52,983 nucleotides of DNA from assembly GCF_000171235.2 (NCBI RefSeq), contig NZ_ABEA03000080.1:1-52983 (forward strand). The letters run 5' to 3'. Position numbers and translations under genes: made by a program. The notes beneath the pieces were generated by a model that had not been told where the DNA came from, did not search any database, and saw only the letters and a program-made list of their open reading frames with translations. Below are positions 35,883 through 43,361 of this stretch, piece by piece (the first letter of the stretch is position 1; the number at the start of each line of letters is the position of its first letter). Source of the DNA: Geminisphaera colitermitum TAV2 (GTDB lineage: Bacteria > Verrucomicrobiota > Verrucomicrobiia > Opitutales > Opitutaceae).

Positions 35883-36605
35883 ATGAATACATACCACATG
35901 AAGAAACTGCTCCATCGCGGCCTGTCCGTTGCGCTGCTCGGCACCATCATTTCGGCAGCCAATGCCGAGACGCTTGTTCAATACAACATAGGAAGCACAG
36001 GAGGAGTATTCACCGATGCATCAACTAATGCCAACCCTGTCGCGATTGATCTCACCAGCATCACTGCACACAACCTTAGTAAATTCGCAAATGTTGGCAA
36101 CCAACTCAACGTGACAACCTCCGCCACAAGTGCGACCTGGGATGTAAATGCCGCCTTGCAATCGGAAAATTACGTCACCTTCACCGTCAGTGCCAAAGAC
36201 GGCTACAATCTTGCATTAGACAGCTTCAGCATCAGGGCAAATGGAGGAGTGAATCGGGGCTTTTACATTTTATCCTCTACGGGAGGATGGACATCGGACA
36301 AGTTATTGGAGAGCGCACATTCCTATTCTGGAAGCACGACACTGACTGGCAGTTATGCAACTTATTCCGTATCGTTGACAGGGATCACCATCCAAGCTGG
36401 TGATTCAATTACGTTCCGCATCTATGTTCAGGCGGCAGCGACAAGCAGTAACTTTTACTTCGATGACATCACGCTGAACGGAACGATTGTTTCCTCACCC
36501 AACATTCCCGAACCCTCGACAGTCACTTTACTGGCCGGCATCATCGGGCTCCTTGTGTTTGTTGCCTCCCGGCGAAACCGTCGCGGAGCGAACGACGGCC
36601 AATAA
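35883..36605 (+). CDS. PEP-CTERM sorting-signal protein
   Basis: 240 residues with a signal peptide (MKKLLHRGLSVALLGTIISAANAE), a beta-rich domain with many Ser/Thr/Asn, and the C-terminal signal IPEPSTVTLLAGIIGLLVFVASRRNRRGANDGQ. Base composition is lower in GC than its neighbours. It ends the second carbohydrate locus and overlaps by 65 bases the convergent frame at 36541. Confidence 0.87.
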   Translation: MNTYHMKKLLHRGLSVALLGTIISAANAETLVQYNIGSTGGVFTDASTNANPVAIDLTSITAHNLSKFANVGNQLNVTTSATSATWDVNAALQSENYVTFTVSAKDGYNLALDSFSIRANGGVNRGFYILSSTGGWTSDKLLESAHSYSGSTTLTGSYATYSVSLTGITIQAGDSITFRIYVQAAATSSNFYFDDITLNGTIVSSPNIPEPSTVTLLAGIIGLLVFVASRRNRRGANDGQ

Positions 36606-37113
36606 AAACAGCCAATAATCCAAATATCCCGAGAATAAATACACACATTGCTGGCTCCGGGATCACGCCGGAGACGACGGCACTCCGCCACGCCACGGCG
36701 TAGTCGGCAGCGAGATCTTTGGACGTCACCAAAAAATAGTAGTCGCCCGCCGACAGTCCGACAATCGACAAGTATTCCAGATTGCCCGTGGCGTAATCGC
36801 TGAACGCAATCAAAGTGCCGCTCGTTGCGTCGAACAACGAAACACCCAAGTCCGCCAGCGTGAGTTGCATGTTGTTATAGTCGCCCGCAGTCGGTTCGTA
36901 GATCGCGTTCCATGTGAGGCACAGGTTAAAATCGGAAGCCGCAGCCAGACTGAACTGATACGTGACGTTCTCGCTGGCGGTCACGCTGCCAAAATCCCAG
37001 CCCGTGTTGGCCACATCCGCCACGCCGCCAGAGGCCACATTCTGCTCACCCGCCGCCAGAATGTTGTAACTGTTATATTGGGATATGTCTGCGCAATGTG
37101 ACCACTCCTTCAA
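36541..37113 (-). pseudogene. C-terminal fragment of a PEP-CTERM protein (possibly a subtilisin-like peptidase)
   Basis: 190 residues with no signal peptide. It begins abruptly at YNSYNILAAGEQNVASGGVADVANTGWDFGSV, a passage that resembles what follows the catalytic domain in PEP-CTERM S8 peptidases, and ends with IPEPAMCVFILGIFGLLAVFIGRRS plus a basic tail. Without a signal peptide it could not reach the exosortase, so I read it as the 3' remnant of a larger gene. The parent family is an inference. Confidence 0.55.
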
Positions 37114-37138
37114 AACACGACAATAGAGTTTTTGGAAA

Positions 37139-37159
37139 TGGCGCAGACGTCCCGCCCGC
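37139..37159 (+). repeat. Single degenerate REP-like arm
   Basis: TGGCGCAGACGTCCCGCCCGC, between the PEP-CTERM remnant and the nuclease stop. Confidence 0.7.
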
Positions 37160-37167
37160 TTCTGTCG

Positions 37168-38217
37168 TTACTCCTCCACGGTGCGGCGTTTTTTGAGTTG
37201 GTTGGTCAGATAAAAATCCTGCCCTGCCTCGCGCCATGCCGTGATCCACAGGCAGGCGAGCATCCGCCCACCTTCCTGCAAACGCTGTTCGATAAACGCC
37301 CGGCCCTTGCGCGTCGCGGGCGGCGCGTTCAACTCGCCAGCTTTCTCCAATTCGTAGAGCGGAATCACTTGTTCGTGCTGACGAACCAAATACGCCAGCG
37401 CCGCCTCAAACACCGGATCGCGCCGGGCGTCATTCCCCCCCCTCCCCTCCCCGGACAACGTCAACGGATCAGCCTTAAATGCACGCGGCAGCAAATCCGC
37501 CACCGTGATCCGCGCGGCGGCGATGTAACCGCCATCAATCCACGAATGCAGTGTGCGCCGCGTGGTGAAACCGCGCGGATTGGCCGCGCTTCCCGCCTCG
37601 CCCGCCCAGCCGTTGAAGTGTTTTGTGGTGTGCAACGGCTGCGCGCCATCGCCCACGTAATGGCCGAGCAAACCCATCTGGTAAACGACGTTGGCGCGCG
37701 CATTGGCGACCTCCTCCGGCGTGCCCAGCGCCTCGTAGGCCTTCAGATAGGTGAAGGCGGATTTGACGCGCCCGTAGTTTTCCGTGATCGCCCACGGCAG
37801 GAAACCCACGAGGTCACGCGTGCGATCCTTGTCCTTCGATCCAGATTTCGGATACGCCGACGGGCGCGCGGCCCGGGCTTCCGCCAGTTGCACGGCAAAG
37901 ACCTGCCGAAACTCGCTCAACTTCGCCAGCGGCAGACCACCCTCGACCAGGTATTCGATGTCGAAAAAATGATCCGGTGTCTGCGCATGACGTAGCGGAC
38001 CGTCCTCGACATTGCGCCAGCGATCCGGCTCACCCGACAAAAACGCGATTCGTTCCGCATTGGCCGCTTCGCGCACAAACGCCGGAAACTCCGGAGGCAA
38101 TGCCGCCAGCGCAAGCTGGTTGACGATCCGGTGCCCCTCGTAATCCCACGCCCGCAGCGACGACAGCGAACCTGCAAGGCACCAACATATCAGAAAAATG
38201 AACCTGTTTTTCATCAC
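37168..38217 (-). CDS. Secreted S1/P1-type nuclease
   Basis: 349 residues. A signal peptide ends SSLRA so the mature protein starts with Trp (WDYEGHRIVNQLA), as required for zinc binding. Other ligands appear in TPDHFFDIEY, MGLLGHYVGDGAQPLHTTKHFNGW and HSWIDGGY. These trinuclear zinc enzymes cut single-stranded nucleic acid outside the cell. A short C8 tract (37435-37442) falls in a loop (SGEGRGGND). Confidence 0.9.
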   Translation of the reverse strand: MMKNRFIFLICWCLAGSLSSLRAWDYEGHRIVNQLALAALPPEFPAFVREAANAERIAFLSGEPDRWRNVEDGPLRHAQTPDHFFDIEYLVEGGLPLAKLSEFRQVFAVQLAEARAARPSAYPKSGSKDKDRTRDLVGFLPWAITENYGRVKSAFTYLKAYEALGTPEEVANARANVVYQMGLLGHYVGDGAQPLHTTKHFNGWAGEAGSAANPRGFTTRRTLHSWIDGGYIAAARITVADLLPRAFKADPLTLSGEGRGGNDARRDPVFEAALAYLVRQHEQVIPLYELEKAGELNAPPATRKGRAFIEQRLQEGGRMLACLWITAWREAGQDFYLTNQLKKRRTVEE

Positions 38218-38225
38218 ATTTTTTC

Positions 38226-38332
38226 AACCACTAATTCACACTAATGGACACTAATAATCCTACCTTGAAATTGTATCGGGAAAGCGGATTCACTTCTACT
38301 TCATTAGTGTCCATTAGTGTGAATTAGTGGTT
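38226..38332. repeat. 30-base perfect inverted repeat built from ATTAGTG units
   Basis: Arms 38226-38255 and 38303-38332 are exact inverses. Each arm has three ATTAGTG units spaced 10 bases apart. It lies between the aminopeptidase stop and the nuclease start. It could be a terminator for the former or a binding array for the latter. Confidence 0.85.
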
Positions 38333-38336
38333 AACC

Positions 38337-39533
38337 TCATTTCAATTCCCACTCGTAGTGGTAGTCCGACAACATCAGCGGCGGCGCGCCTTCCGTGACC
38401 TGCACCACGTCTTCGATCCGACAACCACCAAGACCCGCGCCCGGATAATAAAGCCCCGGCTCCACCGTGACCACCGAACCCGCCTTGAGCGTGTAATCAA
38501 CCGTGGACACGCGTGGAGCCTCGTGCACCGCCAGCCCCAAGCCGTGCCCCGTGCCGTGGAAAAAGCCCACCGATCCCTTCGCCGAGCGCTTCGTTTTGAA
38601 CCCACGCGTATTAAAAACATGGATACACTCACCATGCACATCCTTGCCGTTGACCCCGGCCCGGATCGCACCCAGCGCGGCCGCCTGCGCCTCGCGCACC
38701 GCCGCAACCAGCGCCCGTTGCGCCTCGCTCGCGCGCCCTTTCAGAAACGTGCGCGTCATATCTCCATGATAACCGGACGTCATCACACGCGGGAACACAT
38801 CGACCACGATCAACTCACCCGCGCGCAACGGACCGTGCCCGCGCTCATGCGGGTCGCACGCCTGGTCGCCGCCAGCCGCGATGGTTCCGATGGAAAGCGC
38901 CCCGGCCTCCAGACACGCCACCTCAATCGCGGTGCGCAGCCGCTCCGACGTGAGCACCGCGCCATCATAGCGCAGCACGCCGCCGCGCACTTTGGCGGCG
39001 CGCAACACTCGCTCCGCCGCCGCGATGCCGATGGCGCTGGCCCGGTTGCCCTCTCGGATCGCCTCCGCCTCGGCAGCCGTCTTGATCTCCCGCTCCGGGA
39101 AAAGCACATCCGCCGGACGCACACCGACGCCACGTTCGCGCAACCGGTCGGCCAGCCCTGCCGGAAAATCATCCGCCACCCCGAACTCCCTCACCTCGTA
39201 ACGCGCGGCCAGCAACGCGATGACATCCGCCGGCCCGGGCCGCTTGTCCTTGGGCAGCGCGAACACGCGTCTGGCCCGGTTGAGCAACGGTTCCAGAGCC
39301 AGCACCACGTCAAAGCCCGACGCTCGTTTGGCGCGCCCGAATTCGAGCGCGTTGAGAACGGCGATTTTGCGCCCTCCCACTCGCACCGCGATGAACGGAT
39401 CGGGAGCATGAAATCCTCCGAAGTAAAGCATGTCGGCGCTTCGTTCGGTATCCGCATAAAGCAAAACCGGCGGAGGCGGCTGGGGAGCGAATTCAGTCTG
39501 GGAGGAACGGGAGGAGCGGGAAAAATGTGCCAC
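38337..39533 (-). CDS. Aminopeptidase P family protein (Xaa-Pro peptidase, M24)
   Basis: About 398 residues from a GTG at 39533; the frame is open further but would overlap the divergent DUF192 gene. The creatinase-like N-domain (YADTERSADMLYFGGFHAPDPFIAVR) precedes the pita-bread domain with metal ligands Asp in LIVVDVFPR, Asp in HGDMTRTF, His in FFHGTGHGLG, Glu in VEPGLYYPG and Glu in RIEDVVQVTE. Cytoplasmic. Confidence 0.88.
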   Translation of the reverse strand: MAHFSRSSRSSQTEFAPQPPPPVLLYADTERSADMLYFGGFHAPDPFIAVRVGGRKIAVLNALEFGRAKRASGFDVVLALEPLLNRARRVFALPKDKRPGPADVIALLAARYEVREFGVADDFPAGLADRLRERGVGVRPADVLFPEREIKTAAEAEAIREGNRASAIGIAAAERVLRAAKVRGGVLRYDGAVLTSERLRTAIEVACLEAGALSIGTIAAGGDQACDPHERGHGPLRAGELIVVDVFPRVMTSGYHGDMTRTFLKGRASEAQRALVAAVREAQAAALGAIRAGVNGKDVHGECIHVFNTRGFKTKRSAKGSVGFFHGTGHGLGLAVHEAPRVSTVDYTLKAGSVVTVEPGLYYPGAGLGGCRIEDVVQVTEGAPPLMLSDYHYEWELK

Positions 39534-39616
39534 GTTGACGTTGTGTTTGTAGGAGCGCTCATTACCCAGACCCACACACGAAACGCAAATCCGGTTTTGA
39601 AACCCGAAGACATGAA

Positions 39617-40336
39617 ATGAAAACCACCCTCGCTCGAAAAACCTCCCGCTGGCTGCCATTTCTGGCATCAACCGTCCTGCTGCTGGGCACCGGTCTGGCC
39701 GGTTGCAATGACGAAGCCCCCCCCCCCCCCCTGCCAGCGTCTGCCGTCAAAGGCGCTGGGGAGTTTTTCACCATCAAGGTGGGTGCGGCCACTGCGCGCA
39801 TCCAGCTTGCCGTGACCGAGGCAGAGCAACGCCACGGCCTCATGGGCCGCACCGATCTGGGCAACGACGACGGCATGATTTTCATCTACACCCTGCCGCA
39901 GCGAATGAGTTTCTGGATGCGCGACACGCCCACGCCCCTCGACATCGGTTTTTTCGACAAGGACGGCATCCTTCGCGAAGTGTATCCACTTCATCCCTAC
40001 GACGAAACCCCGGTTTTTTCCAAAAGCCGCGCCCTGCTCTACGCGCTGGAGATGAAGCAAGGCTGGTATGCCGCGCGCGGCGTGCGCCCCGGTGACAAGC
40101 TCGATCTGACCGCCCTCGCCGCCGCATTGAAAGCGCGCGGATTTACCCGGCATCAGGCTGATCTTGTTCATATACCACGGCATGGGCTGCCGGTTCCTCA
40201 ACCCGGCAGGGGTTCACAAACGGCGATACGGTCGTCAACGTCTGCGCTCGGCATCACGGAAAAATCATGGTTTGAAGGAACCCAGTTGGTCGCCTCACAT
40301 CCGCACAATCATGAAAAGTCACATCAAACTTTTTGA
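39617..40336 (+). CDS. DUF192 lipoprotein, copy 1 (3' end frameshifted)
   Basis: A lipoprotein signal (TVLLLGTGLAGC) is followed by EAPPPPLPASAV, where the prolines come from a C15 tract, and the DUF192 domain (ARIQLAVTEAEQRHGLMGRTDLGNDDGMIFIYTLPQRMSFWMRDTPTPLDIGFFDKDGILREVYPLHPYDETPV). Copy 2 at 41152 ends ALKARGFTPASG-stop; here one C is missing near 40147 and the protein runs on for about 60 unrelated residues. The core domain is intact. Divergent from the aminopeptidase. Confidence 0.85.
   Translation: MKTTLARKTSRWLPFLASTVLLLGTGLAGCNDEAPPPPLPASAVKGAGEFFTIKVGAATARIQLAVTEAEQRHGLMGRTDLGNDDGMIFIYTLPQRMSFWMRDTPTPLDIGFFDKDGILREVYPLHPYDETPVFSKSRALLYALEMKQGWYAARGVRPGDKLDLTALAAALKARGFTRHQADLVHIPRHGLPVPQPGRGSQTAIRSSTSALGITEKSWFEGTQLVASHPHNHEKSHQTF
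39717..39731. repeat. C15 tract in DUF192 copy 1
   Basis: Encodes four prolines plus parts of the flanking codons just after the lipobox. The duplicated region begins a few bases beyond it. Confidence 0.95.
39737..40205. repeat. Left copy of a long direct duplication
   Basis: 469 bases nearly identical to 41152-41577. It covers most of DUF192 and the last codons of the AraC gene (antisense, 40164-40205). Confidence 0.92.
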
Positions 40337-41138
40337 GGACAAAAAAGTCCGCTCTGTCTGGAATGAAACCGAAGAAAAATGGTATTTCTCCGTTACCGAC
40401 GTCATTGAAGTTCTGACCGGAACCGACCGCCCTCGAAAATATTGGAACGACCTGAAAACAAAGCTGAAAAAAGAAGGTTCCCAGTTGTCCGATTTTATCG
40501 GACAACTGAAATTAACATCCTCTGATGGAAAAAGTTATCTTACTGACGTTGCTGATGCCAAGCAACTCCTCCGGCTCATTCAATCGGTGCCCTCGCCCAA
40601 GGCCGAACCGTTCAAACTCTGGCTTGCTCAAGTCGGCTCCGACCGCCTGGACGAAATCGAAAATCCCGAACTCGCCGTCCAGCGCACCCGCGAAGTTTAT
40701 AAATCCAAGGGTTATCCCGATGACTGGATCGAAAAACGCCTGCGCAGCATCGCCATCCGCGAAGAGCTAACCAGCGAATGGAAAAACAGGGACGTCCAGG
40801 AAAGCCGCGATTACGCCATCCTGACCGCTGAAATATCCAAGGCTACCTTCGGCCTCACCCCCTCGCAATACAAGCAACTCAAAGGCCTGAAACGTGAAAA
40901 CCTGCGCGATCACATGACCGACCTTGAGCTTATTTTTTCCATGCTCGGCGAAGCTTCCACCACTGAGATTGTGCGCACCCAAAACCCGATCGGATTTGAA
41001 CAAAACAAGGCGGTTGCGAAGGAAGGCGGTAAAATCGCCGGGGACGCCCTCAATGCCCTCGAAACCAAAACAGGCAAACGCATCGTCTCCCGCAAAAATT
41101 ATCTCCAAAATCCATCTGCCCCCTCCGCCCTGACCTGA
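40311..41138 (+). CDS. DinD/BRO-family antirepressor-like protein
   Basis: About 275 residues from ATG 40311 (MKSHIKLFEDKKVRSVWNETEEKWYFSVTDVIEVLTGTDRPRKYWNDLKTKL). The N-terminus is a BRO-type DNA-binding domain; the C-terminus (LRDHMTDLELIFSMLGEASTTEIVRTQNPIGFEQNKAVAKEGGKIAGDALNALETKTGKRIVSRKNYL) matches DinD, a DNA-damage-inducible protein, and related phage antirepressors. Lower GC than its neighbours, and it sits exactly between the two copies of the duplication, so it looks acquired. No other phage gene is nearby. Confidence 0.85.
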   Translation: MKSHIKLFEDKKVRSVWNETEEKWYFSVTDVIEVLTGTDRPRKYWNDLKTKLKKEGSQLSDFIGQLKLTSSDGKSYLTDVADAKQLLRLIQSVPSPKAEPFKLWLAQVGSDRLDEIENPELAVQRTREVYKSKGYPDDWIEKRLRSIAIREELTSEWKNRDVQESRDYAILTAEISKATFGLTPSQYKQLKGLKRENLRDHMTDLELIFSMLGEASTTEIVRTQNPIGFEQNKAVAKEGGKIAGDALNALETKTGKRIVSRKNYLQNPSAPSALT

Positions 41139-41139
41139 T

Positions 41140-41151
41140 CCCCCCCCCCCC
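41140..41151. repeat. C12 tract at the duplication joint
   Basis: Begins just after the DinD/BRO stop; DUF192 copy 2 starts on its next base (GCGTCTGCCGTC). Confidence 0.95.
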
Positions 41152-41533
41152 GCGTCTGCCGTCAAAGGTGCCGGGGAGTTTTTCACCATCAAGGTAGGTG
41201 GGGCCACCGCGCGCATCCAGCTTGCCGTGACCGAGGCGGAACAACGCCACGGCCTCATGGGCCGCACCGATCTGGGCAACGACGACGGCACGATTTTCAT
41301 CTACACCCTGCCGCAGCGAATGAGTTTCTGGATGCGCGACACGCCCACGCCCCTCGACATCGGTTTTTTCGACAAGGACGGCATCCTTCGCGAAGTGTAT
41401 CCACTTCATCCCTACGACGAAACCCCGGTTTTCTCCAAAAGCCGCGCGCGGTGTGCGCCCCGGTGACAAGCTCGACCTGGCCGCTCTCGCCGCCGCATTG
41501 AAAGCGCGCGGATTTACCCCGGCATCAGGCTGA
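41152..41533 (+). pseudogene. DUF192 copy 2, truncated and deleted
   Basis: Lacks the start codon and lipoprotein signal because it begins at the C12 tract. A 44-base deletion between GCCGCGC repeats near 41445 shifts the frame (ending SKSRARCAPR). The 3' end keeps the correct ALKARGFTPASG-stop that copy 1 has lost. Confidence 0.88.
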
Positions 41534-41577
41534 TCTTGTTCATATACCACGGCATGGGCTGCCGGTTCCTCAACCCG
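41152..41577. repeat. Right copy of the long direct duplication
   Basis: 426 bases; partner of 39737-40205. The length difference is the 44-base deletion minus one base. Confidence 0.92.
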
Positions 41578-42542
41578 CGCGGCGTAACGCCGGCGTGGAT
41601 ACGCAGTGCCCGCAACAACGACGACGTGTCGCGGTAATTCAATAAATCGGCGATCTCCTTGACCTTTAGATCCGTCTTCTTTGCCAGCCACGCCCCCGCG
41701 CTCAACCGCGCCTCCACTAGGCACCGCCGGAACGTCATCCCGGTGGCACGGCGAAACGTCCTGGAAAAATGAGATTCCGACACCCGCACCTGCGCGGCCA
41801 CCTTCGGCAGCGCGATGTCGCGCCAGTAATTATTTCTCAAATACGCCAAGGACTCCTTCACCACGCCCGGTCCCACCGACAACCGATCCAGGAAATAATT
41901 CGGCACCTTTTCCATCACGATCCGCCCCTGCGCGTCGCGTGCCACCTGCGCATCCGCCAGACTCTCCGTCACCGCCATGCCCAGCGTCTGCCGGATGTAA
42001 TCCGCGATCAACCGTGCCGAATCCTCAAACTCCGCCAACCCCCGTATCACTCGTGTCCCCCCTCCCCCCCCCCGCCTCCTTGTCGTCGGCAAAGCCGGCA
42101 GCTTTGCCATTTCCTCCCGCAGTCGCCCTTCCGGCAGCCCCCACGCCGCCGCCGTCCTCCGCGCACACGCCTCTCCGGTCTCCGCCGACGCCGGCCCCGC
42201 CTGCCCGATAAACACCGCTCCCAGCACCCGCGTGCCAACCCGAATCGGTACCACCAAATCCGATACGCCCGCATGACACCGATGCACGAACGCCCGCGTC
42301 GCCCTGCCCGCCTGCTCCGCCCGCCACGTCTCCGTCTTGATGCACCGCGCCTCCGCCCCCGGATCTGTTTTTACCAGCGCGCAATACCCCGAACAATGCG
42401 TGCGCCGCTCGTAAGGCATCCCCAGCCGGTCGCTCTCCATCGAAAAGTAGCCGAAATCGTAAATGCACACGCGCAGCCCCGTGACCCTCTCCCAATGGGC
42501 ACAGAAGCGTTCAAGCAACGAGACGGATGTTGGATGACTCAT
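41514..42542 (-). CDS. AraC-family regulator with PocR-like sensor
   Basis: About 342 residues from ATG 42542 (MSHPTSVSLLERFCAHWERVTGLRVCIYDFGYFSM). The N-terminus is a PocR-type domain with Cys positions (THCSGYCALVKTDPGAEARCIKTE, VHRCHAGVSDLVVPI); the C-terminus is the AraC helix-turn-helix (LPKVAAQVRVSESHFSRTFRRATGMTFRRCLVEARLSAGAWLAKKTDLKVKEIADLLNYRDTSSLLRALRIHAGVTPRGLR). A C10 tract encodes glycines between the domains. Divergent from the pseudopilin/GH115-like genes, its likely targets. Confidence 0.9.
   Translation of the reverse strand: MSHPTSVSLLERFCAHWERVTGLRVCIYDFGYFSMESDRLGMPYERRTHCSGYCALVKTDPGAEARCIKTETWRAEQAGRATRAFVHRCHAGVSDLVVPIRVGTRVLGAVFIGQAGPASAETGEACARRTAAAWGLPEGRLREEMAKLPALPTTRRRGGGGGTRVIRGLAEFEDSARLIADYIRQTLGMAVTESLADAQVARDAQGRIVMEKVPNYFLDRLSVGPGVVKESLAYLRNNYWRDIALPKVAAQVRVSESHFSRTFRRATGMTFRRCLVEARLSAGAWLAKKTDLKVKEIADLLNYRDTSSLLRALRIHAGVTPRGLRNRQPMPWYMNKISLMPG
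42064..42073. repeat. C10 tract inside the AraC gene
   Basis: Encodes RRRGGGGGTRV in the linker between sensor and DNA-binding domains. Confidence 0.95.
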
Positions 42543-42640
42543 TTTAAACGAAGGCAGATAATGCCGATTATTGAGCAGAAACAGCCATTTACCCGCAACC
42601 AATAACTTGGCACACTAACGCATCCAGTCCCCGCCTCCCC

Positions 42641-43306
42641 ATGACACCAAGACATCCTTCCAATCACCAGCCTCCAGCCCTCCCGCCGGGCTTCACCTTG
42701 ATCGAACTCCTGACCGTCATTGCCATCATCGGCATTCTTGCCGGCATTCTCATCCCCACCGTTGGAAAAGTCCGAGCCACTGCCAAACAAACCGTTTGCA
42801 CCTCCAATCTTCGCCAACTCCATCTCGCAGCCGAAATGTTTGCGAACGACAACAAAGGCCGGCTCCCCTCCGTCCTCGACAAATCAGGAAAATCCTGGGC
42901 CAAAATCCTCCAGACCGGCTACCTCCAGAACATCAACATCCTGCAATGTCCCGCCGCCACCTCGAAAATTGATCCGGTAACGGTGAGCGGGGTCCTGCAA
43001 GCCAGAGACCACAGCATTTCGTATGGATACAACCGATACATCCCCGGCCTGAATACGGACCCCAAAACCATCCGACATTCGCTTTCTTACCCCAAGCGAC
43101 TGCTGCTTTTTTCCGATTCCTGCGACGACGGCACCGCCAACCAGTATTATGTGGGCACCGACCTCAAAATGAACTTCGAGCGACACGGCGGTCCCGGAGG
43201 TGCGGTGAACATCATCCATGTTGACGGCAGTCTTGCCCGCATGACCAAAGCCCAATTCGAGGCTCTCGACGCCACCGCCGTAAAACAAACGTGGAACCCT
43301 CTTTAA
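42641..43306 (+). CDS. Pseudopilin-like protein
   Basis: 221 residues. Leader ending LPPG, then FTLIELLTVIAIIGILAGILIPTVGKVR. The C-terminus HGGPGGAVNIIHVDGSLARM is a variant of the H-X9-DG motif with three extra residues. First plus-strand gene of the third carbohydrate locus, 98 bases from the divergent AraC start. Confidence 0.9.
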   Translation: MTPRHPSNHQPPALPPGFTLIELLTVIAIIGILAGILIPTVGKVRATAKQTVCTSNLRQLHLAAEMFANDNKGRLPSVLDKSGKSWAKILQTGYLQNINILQCPAATSKIDPVTVSGVLQARDHSISYGYNRYIPGLNTDPKTIRHSLSYPKRLLLFSDSCDDGTANQYYVGTDLKMNFERHGGPGGAVNIIHVDGSLARMTKAQFEALDATAVKQTWNPL

Positions 43307-43344
43307 CCCGACCTTCCCAACACACCACAACCTACATCACATCG

Positions 43345-43353
43345 CCCCCCCCC
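43345..43353. repeat. C9 tract upstream of the GH115-like gene
   Basis: Nine C, 8 bases before the start codon at 43362, where a ribosome-binding site would be. A C8 run near 43650 lies inside the gene. Confidence 0.9.
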
Positions 43354-43361
43354 GAACCCGC

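Noticed and set aside
40311-41138. A prophage at the DinD/BRO gene
   Set aside because: A single gene with no integrase, structural or lysis genes nearby; the flanks are host-gene duplications.
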